Below, piece by piece: positions 43,589 to 55,301 of a stretch of 64,000 bases of DNA. The notes under the pieces were generated by a model, which ran no database searches, was not told the DNA's origin, and worked only from the letters and a program-made list of their open reading frames with translations. The translations under genes and the position numbers were made by a program. Source of the stretch: Hydractinia symbiolongicarpus (taxonomy: Eukaryota; Cnidaria; Hydrozoa; Anthoathecata; Hydractiniidae). Location: the NCBI RefSeq assembly GCF_029227915.1, contig NC_079882.1:13042501-13106500 (forward strand), in the 5' to 3' direction. Numbering within the stretch: position 1 is the first letter of the stretch; every line of letters starts with the position of its first letter.

Positions 43589-46500
43589 TTATTTCCCTAA
43601 GCCTCTGGCAAGCGTCTTAATTTGATCGAGTTGTACAATCCGCTTATCGTCTGCCTTGCTTAGTGCCAACTTGTTCACGTCCTGAGTATATACCTTATGA
43701 CCCTGTTTTGTATCAGGACCTGGCTCTTGTGGACGTCAACGCCCTCTTCCAGGCATCTTCGGTAATCATCGACGGTGATGGATTTCTTCGTCACACATCT
43801 CTTAACACCCTTGGCCTCACGATCCCCACCCTCCGGTATGAGACTCTTATAGGCCTATGCCTTGGCCCTCAACGTTATGAACTCGGTCATAATTTTACCA
43901 TTTAGCTCATCCTTCATGAGTCCAACCACCTTCTTGTTCTTGCCTATGGGGAGGGGCCTATTATCATCGGGATTATAGGAACTTGTGTCAAAGCGTGCTT
44001 CAACATCCCGCGCAATATCCCTATAGAAGTCTTCCGTGCGGATGTGGTACACAAAGCTGTCTGAGTCCATGTAGCAAAGCTGTATCTTGCTACCGTATTT
44101 GGGCTGCATATAATTATAGTGGAACTTGTACATGATGAGCTTTGATATATCCAGGATGGCCTGGCCGATGTATATGGGCTTATTCATTTTAACCTCAGTC
44201 CTACCTATCTCTACACCCAGTAGGTTTTTACTGAACCTGCTTCCACCCTTGAAATTAGGCTTCATTACGAACTTCATATACTATATATATACTATACATA
44301 TACCATGGAAAATATCAGAAATCATCATATGTGATGATTTCTGATATTTTCCATGGTCTTCCCAAACACCGAAATGTTCGTCAATTTGTAAAAATCGTTC
44401 CTAGCAGGCGTTCTCAACCTCGTGTTGTGATCAATGTACCCCGCCAACCAGGGTTTCTGGTTGAACCTAATGACCCCATGCACCTTATTGAGCTCAAGCC
44501 CATGTTTTATAGCCTCATAAAGGGCTCTGATGTGTACAACATATTTGCGCTTATGCTCTAGATTCGGTATCAATTTCTCAACCTTGTGGACCTTCCTTCG
44601 TTCGGGCAGAAACGGCAGCTCGTTATGCTTATCATGCAGCTCCTTGGGATAATCAATATCTACCTCCAATACATACCCATACTTGTTGTCCTCAACAAGT
44701 TTTCTGATCCGCTTTTCGGTGAATGCTTCGACATTTCTCACCCATTTAAAACCATCTGTGGGCAGATCTTGACGCATGGCCCAGCCGTATAGGTTGTTGG
44801 CATCGAGGTATTGCAAGTAGGAGGATTCAACCTCCGGATCGTACTGCTCTCCCACGTACTTGTTATTAGCCTTGGCATATCGGTGTACGGCCTGTGTTAT
44901 GCCTCCTCTTATATCCTTCTCGAACATGAGGAGCATGTCGGGGTCTGTAAGGAGTTCTAGCCTTATGCCCGTAATTTTAGGGCCGCATTCCAGGCCAGAC
45001 CAGGTGCATTGTAAAAATGGGTAGGATCAAGGCTATAGTTGTCCAAGCAAACGCCCCGAAATGTCTCGTCGGCCAATAGCAGGACGTCTTTTGTTAAGTA
45101 CACATCCTGGTAGTCACCCATGGTGACGTTATCACCCTCCGGGGTAATACAATTCCATACCCTTTTTGCCTATTGATAATCTTCATCGCTGATACCCTTC
45201 GTATTGAGCTTGCTATAGAATGCCTCCCTGGGAGGTAGTACCAGCTCCTCGAATCGCTGCCATCCATCCATATACTCGTAGGGGTACACGCCTTTTCTGC
45301 GCACGAGCTTAAACGTGTCATCCTCGGTGAAAAACCAAGATTTTGACACTGCTCATCGTTGAGTTTGCTTGCCAATTTGTCCAGCGATGATGCCATAAAC
45401 TATCACTAAACCTAATTTCAATCTTCTTGTACACCTCTCCATCACCACATCCCATACCTCCAAGTGGTACCTTAATCTTAATATTGAAACTTATATATTT
45501 ATCCATGTTCTGGGCGATGCAGCCAATGTCTTGCATGTTTTACTTCTCACCCAGTTCTCGGATAAACAGGTGTGCGTCGTATCCCGAGAGATTGTGGAAT
45601 ATGATGGGAATATGGCTGGGTATTCTATATTTGAGAATACAGCTATTATGTGCTGCACCTCTATATAGTCCGGTATAGTGGTCCCTGACTTTACGGTTTT
45701 TCTTGCTGTCATCGAAGGGTTTTAGCCAGATATGGCATTTTGATGCCTCATCATGTTCTCTTTTTAGGATCTCTGTTAGGGGCTTCATGTCCTGCTGTGG
45801 GTATGTATTATATAACCTCTTTACCTCATCCTCTAGGTGGTTCACGAAGTGGGTGACGCAATCCTTGCCGCGTTAGGGGATCTGGTACATCCCCATAGAC
45901 GAATGTGCTATAGGTACACCATCCAGATGGTACGTACTTGCTCAGCTTTTTAGTCTTGGTCTCTCTGACATTCTCTTCCATTGGTATTATTAAGCTTTAA
46001 AAAACGGCATATATTGCAAAGGGTACTTTGAATTGTTGCTGGCCATCCCTATAATATAACCATTTTTCGGCCTCTGTTGGCATTGTCATCTTGACTGCAG
46101 AGTGGTCCTTGTAGTACCTGTAATGCTTGTCCCTCGCCTCGATTGTGGGGAATACCTAGAGCAGTTTAAGAAAAGTGCATTTTTGCAGTATTTTTTGAGT
46201 TCTCAATACCCAGGAGCCCTGAGAGGCTTTTGATGGCCGCGTAGTGATTTTTCTTGCCATCAGTGATGTACAGTAGATTCACCTGCTTGCCACGCCCGTT
46301 ATGCGTTGATCACGTAGGATGTTGATCCTCTTTCCATCTATATACAGGACGTTCACCGCAATCTCCTTGTTATTATCCTTGAACTTTGATATATCCTTAA
46401 TACTTGTCGGAAACTCTATACCTTCCCAATTATATTGGACTGCGTAGGGTCTCAGCTTGCTTATTCTTTGTGGGTCCTTTTCAATTTCCTCATGATGCAA

Positions 46501-47266
46501 GGATGCTATAACAGCCCATTTGAAGCACTCCTCATCTTTATTTTTTAGAATAATAATGCCCTTCTTGGAGGCTATCCATTTAGGTGCTTGTATATATGAT
46601 GAACCTCTTGTTAGTCTAAATTTGTGAAAATCTACATCAAGGTGTAGTATTCGCCCGATCGTAAAGCCACTTTTGGGGAATGCCAGGTTTTCCACATGTG
46701 TTTTCACCTGAGCGAACATGCTGGATAGGATGTCATCTACGTTGCTACCCTGGAACACTGAGGCCATATTACTATGGAAGGCCTTATTCGCCTCCTCATA
46801 TTCTTTGGTTCCCTCTATCGGCTTTCTCCAATGTATCCATAGTGACAGTTGTATCTTCGCCGACCCCATATCCTCTACCTGTCCCACAACTAAGGTTTTC
46901 ACGTTGGGTCGCACCATCCCGATATACCCGTCAACGTCAGCACCTCCTATACCAGGAATTCGGAAACTCCGGAAGGTCCTGGCTGTTCATGTGGATAGTC
47001 CTCGTTAGCCTCCTGTTCGACTTCATCATGTAGTGTAGGTCTTGTATTTGCTACCCTGCCATAGAGCTCCATCACCCTGCGTTTGAATGTTGCATAATTA
47101 CTCACGACCCCTTTGGGATGGCATCAACCAGCCAGTTATACCATTCCTGCATCTTGGATTTTACGATTGATCGATTTTTCGACATCTCTTGGGTCTCAAA
47201 TATATCCATGGCCTCCGGCGTTGGTAATATGGTTACGGCCTTACAGGCCTTCGTTGTCCAGCCCAT
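43589..47266 (-). pseudogene. Protein-primed family B DNA polymerase (pPolB), copy A
   Basis: About 3.7 kb of coding traces in all three minus frames, from ATG 47266 (frame similarity may reach 47299) to TAA 43589. Recognisable parts: N-terminal region 'AFHSNMASVFQGSNVDDIL'; exonuclease motif 'IIFHNLSGYDAHLF'; palm motif A 'YLQYLDANNLYGWAMR'; 'NISVFGKTMENIR' near motif B; motif C 'LCYMDSDSFVY'. The first exonuclease motif appears to have lost its Asp ('FAIYAVF'). Several shifts and a 54 bp palindrome break the gene. It would replicate the element from a terminal-protein primer. Confidence 0.9.
44303..44356. repeat. 54 bp palindrome inside PolB
   Basis: CCATGGAAAATATCAGAAAT... forms two perfect 25 bp arms around TATG. 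The upper arm is the normal polymerase coding sequence ('GKTMENIR'), so the palindrome looks like an inverted duplication of coding DNA. It is followed by an alternating TA-rich stretch (44278-44300). Confidence 0.9.
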
Positions 47267-47472
47267 CTTGATGGCCTCTGTGGTACGTCCAATAAGCTAA
47301 TTAATTCAGCTTTACGTAGTCTACAATACCCTGTTAAACCACGACTTTATATCACGTAATATCACGTAATTGTTTGACAGTTTTTGATTCCATTCTCTTT
47401 TTCTTTTACGGTTTTTAACAAGTTCAGGGGATTTTGAGATACTCAAAAACTAACGCATCTTTTGAGTACACA

Positions 47473-47802
47473 TTGATGATATTAGTATCATTAGGGAATT
47501 ACCCTTTTTACTCATTGCTGTATGATAGGGAAATTCCCCTGTATGTGCGTTGATTGTTAGGAAATTGCGCTAGAATAATTTTAGGATCTTTTATTCTACT
47601 TTTGATGACGTCATCTGAATACTAGGTCTTATGTAGATTAATATGGAATGGTATCGGATTGTGCTGGATTAATAGGGACTAGGTCTTGGATGATGCGGTG
47701 ATTAATATGGAATGGTCTTGGATGGTACCGGATGGTACTAGATTTGTTGTGTTTGACCGTGTGCGCACGCGACTGCGCTATTACAGACATTTATCCATCT
47801 CT
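47473..47802 (-). repeat. Right terminal inverted repeat of Polinton A
   Basis: Reverse complement of 32275-32574 with about 90% visible agreement and one indel of about 30 bp. It also carries TGACGTCA (47606-47613). Its outer end CATCTCT mirrors AGAGATG. Confidence 0.93.
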
Positions 47803-48009
47803 ACATTAGGCAATTTTACTAATCTTTAAATGAAAAGTTCCAATCCAATCAACAAAGGTGTTGACAATTTCCGAATCTGGTCAAATCATACCAAAAGTGT
47901 TGTTTTAAAGGATGTAATTGACGCAAGTCCAAGAAAAACTAAACCACAGTTTCTAGTCCTAGACATAATCAAAAACACATGCAGGAAATGTCATAATATT
48001 ATATGTTGT

Positions 48010-48504
48010 TTACTCCCACTCTTCGAGGTATGTCTGGAGATAATAGTGTTTGCCTTGCTTATAGATGCCGGCGGGCTTGATGATAGCCTTGCATTCGCAG
48101 CTGTCCTCCGGTACCTTTTTCTTGTGGTAATTGGTTTTAATTCTACCCTCTCACTCCTTCAGCTTGGTATTTAGATATCGTCCTTTTTTCAAGGGAGTAG
48201 TAGTGAAGCGATGACCCTCGAGGGACTCCACCTTGGTCAGTATTTCTTCATATTTTTCCAGCCATTCTGGGCGGTTGGTGAGATCAAATGACATGGTGAG
48301 AGCGGAACCCTCTGAGTAACGCGAGGCACCATTGGAATATATCTTTTTGGGTGTCTTGATCAGTAAAGGAGCTAGCTTGTCACCATTTTTATAGGCAATC
48401 ACTCTTAACACGATATTTTCAGCGTTTACTTCTTCGATATTTAATGGTTTCGCTTTGGTATAAAATTCCCTTGATTTAACAATCTCGTTACTGAGTTTGA
48501 ACAT
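48010..48504 (-). pseudogene. ~170-residue conserved Polinton protein, copy C
   Basis: The ATG at 48504 follows AAATAAAAGG, as in A and B. 'EGSALTMSFDLTNRPEWLEK' and 'YLNTKLKE' align with the other copies. One in-frame TGA (about 48149) is followed by the conserved end 'KHYYLQTYLEEWE'. The stop position differs from those in A and B. Confidence 0.6.
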
Positions 48505-48539
48505 CCTTTTATTTGTGGACACTAGACTTCAACTAGGGT

Positions 48540-48676
48540 TTAGTACAGGGACAGCTTCCATCATTATACGTGATGTACTCTTAACACAGCATTCTACGCT
48601 TTATCATGAGTCTACGACCACAGCTGCACCTATCATATACATCAAGTACTCGTTCACAGTCGTGGCACTGTTCCAT
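48540..48676 (-). pseudogene. Zinc-ribbon protein remnant, copy C
   Basis: The ATG at 48676 opens 'EQCHDCERVLDVYDRCSCG', close to the zinc-ribbon proteins at 33162 and 56258. A TAA follows 'RRMLC' where the CWYC motif should be, with a small deletion. Confidence 0.6.
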
Positions 48677-48678
48677 TT

Positions 48679-48704
48679 ATCTTACAACCCGAGGGTTGTA
48701 AGAT
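48679..48704. terminator. 12 bp hairpin between two genes of copy C
   Basis: ATCTTACAACCC and GGGTTGTAAGAT are perfect arms around GA. The hairpin lies in the 39 bp between the repeat-protein stop and the zinc-ribbon start. Confidence 0.55.
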
Positions 48705-48715
48705 AGTCAGCGATC

Positions 48716-49516
48716 TCATCTAATCAACTCCCACGTGGACCCCCAGGGGAACATATCCTGGGTCTTGAAATGGTCCGGCACATGCTCGAACATCCGGGGG
48801 CTTCTTCCAACAGCCTCAGCGCACATTTCTAGGGTCTTGAATTGATTCGGACCAAGCTCGAGCAGCCAGGGGTACCTTTGAACCGCTCCGGTACACATTT
48901 CCTGGGTCTTGGAATGGTCTGAAACATATTCGAGCAGATTGGGGTGCTCCCGGAGCGCCCCGGTACACATTTCCTGTGTCTTGATATGGTCAGGGACACG
49001 ATATAGCAGACAGGGATCATCTTGAACCGCTCCGGCACATTTCTTGCGTCTTGAAGTATTCTGGAACAAGCTCGAGCAGCCAGGGGTGCTCCAGAACTAC
49101 CATTGCGCACATTTCTTGCGTCTTGAAATGGTCCGGAATATATTTGAACAGCCAAGGTTTCTCTTCCACAGCCATGTTGCACATTTCCTGGGTCATGGAA
49201 TGGTTTGGAATATCATCAAACACCCGGGGATCCTCTTCAAACGCCCTGGCGCACATTTCATGGGTCTTGAAATGGTCTGGAACATATTGTAGCACCCCAG
49301 GGTGATTTTGAACCGCTCTGGCGCACATTTCTATGGTCTTGAAATAGTCTGGAACATATTCGAGCAGCGAGGGCACCCATTCAAGCACCCTGGTGCACAT
49401 TTCCTGAGTCTTTAATAGTCTGGAACATATCTGAATAGCCAGGGGTCCACTTGAAGCGCCCCGGTACACATTTTCTGTGTCTTAAATCGATCAGGAATAC
49501 TTTGAAACCAACTCAT
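48716..49516 (-). pseudogene. VPDHFKTQEMC-type repeat protein, copy C (longest)
   Basis: The ATG at 49516 ('MSWFQSIPDRFKTQKMC') follows TAATAAAG. At least ten tandem units are seen, for example 'LQYVPDHFKTHEMCARAFEE'. Each has a C two residues after the Gln/His-Glu-Met, and each is about 35 residues long. A TAA near 49430 and a shift near 49020-49070 break it. The repeats resemble DUF4116-like arrays (tentative) and would form a helical solenoid (inference). This is the best preserved of the three copies. Confidence 0.65.
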
Positions 49517-49769
49517 CTTTATTATAAGTAGAGCTCAACTTCAAAACACTGGTCCTCGATTATGAGACTTTCCCCTACTCGATTGCGCATGCTCAAAATT
49601 TTGTTGATGTCAGCATTATTCCCCATTCTCGAGTGCGCATGCTCGAGATTTTATCGGTATTTCCGGAATTGTCGTATTTATCGGATTTGCCGGAATTGCC
49701 GAGAGAGAGGATTTCGGGAATTCCCTTGTCGTCCATCGACTGCGCTAGAACATACATTTTACTATCTCT
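49517..49769 (-). repeat. Terminal repeat of Polinton C
   Basis: It holds two GCATGCGCA words, CCGGAATTG(T/C)CG repeats and the terminal ACTGCGCTAGAACATACAT. The outer 33 bp align with the outer end of Polinton A; the interior has diverged. Confidence 0.65.
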
Positions 49770-52700
49770 ACTTGAACAGTTTAAAAAATTAAAGTCATGT
49801 TATAGGATTTATATAACTTTGACTATTTCAGGTGCATTTATACTTACTCATGCATTTAAAAAGAAATTGTAACAGACATTAAATCGGCAAGGTGTCCACA
49901 GCAAATTTTGAAATTCACAGCAGACTTAAGATGTAAAGCTCTTAGTTAGATCCAAACTCCCATAATGTGCTAATTGCCGCTGACGTCAACATGACTACTT
50001 TTTTCAAATTTCGGGACCTTTGTGTGGCCTGCCAGCAGTAAAAAAACCGCGAGATGACGCTTCTTACCAACTTTGTCTATCATATTTTGGGACTATCAGT
50101 CATTGATAAATTGATGAAAAAATCGTGATTAATTATAAATCTTTACATGGTAATTTAATCTACGACAAAGACTTATCCAAGCATTACGAGAAGATAAATA
50201 AATTACTTCAGAATAGCTTTTAAAGAAAAAAACAAATAAAAATCAATAATGAAAGTCAACAAATATGACAAAATTGGATTTATATGTCATGCACTTTATG
50301 AAATGTTAGGCTAAGACTATAGTTTAATCAAGCATAGTTGGCAAGCAAACTAAATTAATTTCTTTTTTGACTTTCGAATTTGAAGACGAAAAAAATCTCA
50401 TCCGCATAATGCAACTAAAAAGTTTAAAAAAATTATAAATATTAAGAACACTGCAAATGTTTATGTGAATTACTACAAACAACACGTTGAACTTAGGTCG
50501 CGTATTTTAGGTCTTTAACCAAGTATAGCTAGCTATCTAGTAGTTAGTTAGATAACTTGTTAAAGGCAGTATTAATTCCGTAAAAAGAAATAATGAACAC
50601 TTTATAGGAATGTAAAATAAAAATAATACTCAAACATGTTTAGTAACTTTCTTAAGTTTTTCAAGTTTCCACGACAATATTAACATGATTCATTGAAACG
50701 TAGCTATATTCATCTTTCGAATTATCGTTAGATACGTTCCATAGTTTACACAGCCAACTTAAACCTTGTACGTTTTTTATTGTTTTCGAAGCGATTCAAT
50801 ACATCTGTGAAGCATCACCCAAAATAAACATTGCTGAGCACTGTTTCATAATTCTCTTTTTTCATTCACAACATGTCATTGTTACAAATTTAGATTTAAA
50901 CTTATGTACAATACGTAATCTAGCGTATGCAAACAAAGCCCGCCCATTTTAACATGACAGAAGAATATTTAGCGAAATGGACCAATAAAAATAGAACTCA
51001 AACTTTGTGTAAATCAATATGTAACTAAATAATGATTTTATAAGTATATAAAATTGTATTTAATCAATTTGTTATATTAAAGAACAAATAGAAAATATTT
51101 TTTTATTTGTAAGCAAATATTGCATTACTTTTGACGACAATATATCCTCTGTATAGTCAGCGAAAATATATCTCAAATATCTTATAAGTGAAAGCAGTGA
51201 ATCCTTCATTTGAAATCAGTCGTTAAAAAAACAGTTTTCTGGGCATATTTTACTGTGTTGTTGGATATATCAGGTAAGCCAGAGATTTAGTTTGAAACTT
51301 TTTCGGCTTTTAGCCCATAGTCTATTTTAGTCCATTTTAAATTGGTTTTGTGTAACATGATGTGAAACTTTGCTTCGAAAGGCTAAAAATGACGGGGTAA
51401 CAGAAATAAAAGTATAGAAGCAAGAAATTTTAAACTGAAAAAAACATGTCATTTCTAAAATACAAGTGAGCTGTCCGAACTTTTAGATACAAGTCATGCA
51501 AACCCTGAAATAAAATTTTTGTCTGAAGTTAAAAATAGTTTCTCACAAATTAAATAAAAAAGGTGTTGTTCCGACTCTACCAGCGGCGCACCCCACAACG
51601 ACTCGTAAACCTTTGCTATAAACAGCCTTAATCCCTTTTTGTTGACTATTAAACGTATTTGTACACAAAAGAGTAATCAATCTTAATGTTTCTGTAAATT
51701 TTCAACGCGTTTTATCTTCAATAGTTCAAGTTTTGGTGGCATTACTGTCGCGGTGTAATACTTCCTAATGTATAACTTCAAACATAATTCTTTATTAAAT
51801 TCTTAGTGAGGATTGTAAATACTAACAAGAAAACCGTCCAGTTTGATCACACAATCGTATTGTACACATACTTTATACTTAAATATTGTATTGATTATGT
51901 TTGTATATCTTGTATCTATGGTAACGTTCTTGTTTATATAGACCTGTTGAATAATTTTTATTTTACTTAAAAATGGTGTATGACATTCGAAACGTCGTAA
52001 AATGTTGTTTTAATTTGTACACGTACACATGGATGTCCAAGTTTTATCATAAAATATTGTCAATCGAATTTCTAATGTCTCATGTAAAAACAACAAGAAC
52101 TGAAGCGGTTTGGACACCCACACGACACTATGATGATAAATAATTAAAATGTATTTATTCAAATATAAAATATACAATGATAAAATTTGGTATAAAATAT
52201 TAAGGCACAAACTTAGAGAAAGAGATGATGATAAATTGAATCATATTAAAAGTTGTGACTATTTTTCGATAACTTAGATATGGCTGGAGAGCATTCAACT
52301 CGAGTCAATTTCAAACATTATAACATTGTCAACATACAGTAAATCAAAACAATCATTTCAAAACAATGAACACCCTCATTTGATGCGAGATATCTCGAAA
52401 TTCGAATAGAATATATATCTACTAGTTTCATTATTTTGGGTATAGTATATAAAGATACATGATAATAAGAAAACAACAACAAAAAACGCTGCTACACGCA
52501 AAAAAACAATACATAAACAAAAAATTTTGGTCAATATAGCGCGCTATTTGTGGTGGCCTTGATTTTGATACTATTTGCACCCCTTTCAACTTTTCGTTAC
52601 CACCATGACAGAACGCAGCCCATACCAAATCACACATTTCTACGAATGTGTGAAATAAATTCAGGAAGTGTATCCTGGAGGGAGCATGTATATATAACTT

Positions 52701-53100
52701 GTGGTGAATTAATCGTCATTAAGTTATTAACATTAAGTTATACTATAACAAAGATTTTTATTCATGCTTAAAAATTGCTCTCTACGTGAAATTTTTCTGG
52801 ATACGGCTTGCTAGCTGAGGCGCAACTTTCTCTGACTGGGTCCATCACAGCGGCACGTATGGATCTAATCAAATACTATAATAACTAATTATGCAAGAAT
52901 TTAGGCTTTAGGCTTGTGGTATTACTAGCTACTTTCTTGGAGAAAAAAGGAAATCAATATGTAAGAGATGTAAGATCATAATTAAAAAGAAATTTTTCTT
53001 TAGCAAACGACTTAATGGAATAAAAAATTGTTTAGAATGAAAATAATTCATGCTCCCTATTACTTTCATTATTTTTAATTTGATTTTTTTCTGGTTGAGT
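49770..53100. other. AT-rich intergenic region; possible upstream 5' UTR exon
   Basis: No coding gene is supported. A TATATCAG|GTAAGCC donor at about 51272, about 200 bp after a TATATTAAAG box, could end a 5' UTR exon of the secreted protein gene whose acceptor is at 53128. This is a weak inference. Confidence 0.4.
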
Positions 53101-53135
53101 AAATATTGCTTTTATTTATTTCTTGCAGATTAAGT

Positions 53136-53483
53136 ATGGACAAAACAAGTATCCTGTTTACGCTGTTGCTGACTTTTATGGTCGCTGGTTTCGAAGCGTC
53201 ATTGAACGGGTGCAAATGCGAGAAAGATTTTGCTCAATGTATGTCCTCACATTTCACATTCGAACAATTCATCATTTGCAGAAGAGCAAAAAACATGTGC
53301 ATAAAATCATGTGACTATTCTCTTAAGCGTCGTTTTATACGAAGCATTCACGCAAGTCAGGAAACATACGGTCGTTGCTTTGCGAAATGTCAACTTGGTA
53401 GTGCTCTTTGCTTGGTTGCTAGGCAACAAGTTAAATTTTGTGCAAAGGAGAAATTTTCTGTATGCCTTTCATCGTGTTATTAA
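53136..53483 (+). CDS. Secreted 12-cysteine protein
   Basis: 115 residues from ATG 53136, seven bases after a TTATTTCTTGCAG acceptor, so the start lies in the second exon. The N terminus 'MDKTSILFTLLLTFMVAGF' is a clear signal peptide. The mature part has twelve cysteines in two similar halves: C-x1-C-x6-C-x12-C-x6-C-x3-C, then C-x3-C-x6-C-x9-C-x7-C-x3-C. The ends 'MCIKSC' and 'VCLSSC' correspond. It is basic. AATAAA occurs near 53695. I do not recognise the family; secretion and disulfide bonding are likely, the role is unknown. Confidence 0.75.
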   Translation: MDKTSILFTLLLTFMVAGFEASLNGCKCEKDFAQCMSSHFTFEQFIICRRAKNMCIKSCDYSLKRRFIRSIHASQETYGRCFAKCQLGSALCLVARQQVKFCAKEKFSVCLSSCY

Positions 53484-53829
53484 GGGTTTTTCAATTTACC
53501 CTGGGAAATCCAAGATATAATGTTCGCTATCTAAGCAAGTAGATGCGAGTATCGACGGGCAAATTCCCTTCTTCTTGCTTACTATATTTCTAATTTTGAC
53601 GATCGCTGACTAAAATCTTAAAAAAAACAGCTGCAATGACTGCATTTACAGAATCAAAAGTGATACTTTAGTCGTTCATAGAGAAATAGAGAGTAATAAA
53701 TCTACAATCTACTTAGCGTGCATTTTTTTAGTGAGTCACGCGAAGTCAAAGCGTGATGTAACAATATGACATTATACAATATTTATCTGACATGAGATTT
53801 GACACTATTTTTAATATGTTTTATAAAGC

Positions 53830-54280
53830 TTGGTTCTCACTATGGGCCAATGATGAGCTAACCATAGTGCGCATAATGTGTTAGTACTTCGAGAAGACAA
53901 CGTAGCCTGGAAAGAGAGGAAAATCTTTCACCCTGAACACCAACTCTTCTACTTCAACGTCATTTTTTTAATTTTGTCAGCTGTTTTAATTTTAAAATTA
54001 CCTTTCACAACGAAACAAACTACTATTTTTAACACGAATAAATCGCTTTAAGCACGATTTATGTCGGCTTCCTTTGAAGATTGCTGAAGTGAACTTATCT
54101 CACTGTTAGCCGAAAAAAAAATATCAAAAAATTTTGATTTGAAAAAATCGGCTAATGATGACCTAACGAAGAGTTCATCTGTGGGCTAAGCAGGTACTTT
54201 TACGCTCACACTATGGGCTAAGGTCTTAGCGCGTCATGTGCACTATGGTCAGCTTATCGTTAGCTCATTTACACAATAGG
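53830..54280. mobile_element. MITE with ~45 bp inverted ends
   Basis: CACTATGGGCCAATGATGAG...CCATAGTGCGCAT on the left is mirrored by ATGTGCACTATGGTCAGCTT...CACAATAG on the right. Inner copies of the ACTATGG(G)CTAA word recur near 54215. No coding potential. Confidence 0.65.
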
Positions 54281-54609
54281 ATTAACGTAGCTACGTTTTT
54301 TTTATTTATTTTTGACAGTATTTATTTTCGACAATAGTTAAACGTGGTAATATAATCTTGACGATTATACAAAAAATATATAAATAATAAAATAATATAA
54401 ATATACAAAACTTGTGTAATTTGTATATTTTGTTGTAAACAAAGTAAAAGGAATACTATATATATTTTAAGTAGACCTCATCAGACTTGTTCGTAGATTT
54501 CTCTTCTGTCTGAAATCCTGTCTACCTAGTGGGTTTTTCAGCTTCTAATAAGTTCGGTTGAAATTACTGTATAAAATGAAAAATTTGCTTTATTGACGAG
54601 TGATGCTCA

Positions 54610-55301
54610 CAGGGGCAGATACAGGAATTTAAACAAGTTAGTCTGTTTTTTACAGTCACTAAGAAATGGGCGTTAAAAAACGCAAGGCGTTAAAGGGCGT
54701 TTTTAACTTAGCGCATAAAATCCCATTTTAAAAATACATTAAAGCCAATATGAGGAAAACCAAGCAGGGACAGGTCTATATATTAGCCAGTTTCATACTG
54801 AGATTTAAAGCTAGTTTACTTAAAATGACATGTTTCATAGTGACCGGTTTGCACACCGTGTTGAGGTCAAAATTTCTGCACGCTTTGAAAAAAATTATGA
54901 GTATTTTAACCCTCTATCCAGGAGGCCTTTGTTTTAAGAACTACAAATTTTGTGTACCGCATGGCTTCCTCTCAACGCTGGAGAGCATATTTCAATAGAT
55001 TTTTGGTAACAAGCCGAATATGAGTACCGTTTTATGAAACCCCGAGTAAGAAAAAAACAGAATAACATTTATACGAGACGAATATAAATTACATTTTTTG
55101 TGTGAATAAGGCATTTTCCGTTTTTATATAACTAACAAAAAATTCTGTAGAAATTCAACCCGGAGCATATTACGAAAGCCAACCTGAAAGATTTTTGTGC
55201 TTAAGCAATATACTTTTTTTTTGAAATTGCAACAACAAGGCTTTTGACGAAAATTACGTACGTCCACCCGACTAGCTTGACATACCCTAAATCCGCCACT
55301 G
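54610..55301. mobile_element. Non-autonomous hAT-like element
   Basis: The left end CAGGGGCAGATACAGGAATTT and right end ACCCTAAATCCGCCACTG fit hAT-type termini (CAGNGGCGGATxxAGG). An 8 bp target duplication is not evident, so the right boundary is provisional. No transposase inside. Confidence 0.5.

Larger units (their letters stand above)
32275..47802. mobile_element. Polinton/Maverick copy A, complete but degenerate
   Basis: About 15.5 kb bounded by inverted repeats of 300-330 bp. The ends read AGAGATG... and ...CATCTCT, fitting the 5'-AG/CT-3' ends of Polintons. Contents are a DNA polymerase B, a retroviral-type integrase, a packaging ATPase, a candidate major capsid protein and accessory genes, in blocks of opposite polarity. 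No 6 bp target duplication is visible: AAAATC lies left and ACATTA right. GC content is clearly above that of the flanks. All large genes carry stops or frameshifts. Confidence 0.92.
47803..49769 (-). mobile_element. Polinton copy C, left-end fragment in inverted orientation
   Basis: Three genes in the same order as the left ends of A and B occur on the minus strand. They are followed by a terminus whose outer bases ...GACTGCGCTAGAACATACAT...CTATCTCT match the outer terminus of A. The inner side is cut at or near the right end of A. Confidence 0.75.

Noticed and set aside
47830-48174. A 114-codon plus-strand open frame
   Set aside because: It runs antisense to the end of the copy C 170-residue gene, which has clear homologues in A and B. 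No independent support.
52431-52771. Short frames on both strands at 52.4-52.8 kb
   Set aside because: No motif, no splice context and an AT-rich composition; no better than chance.
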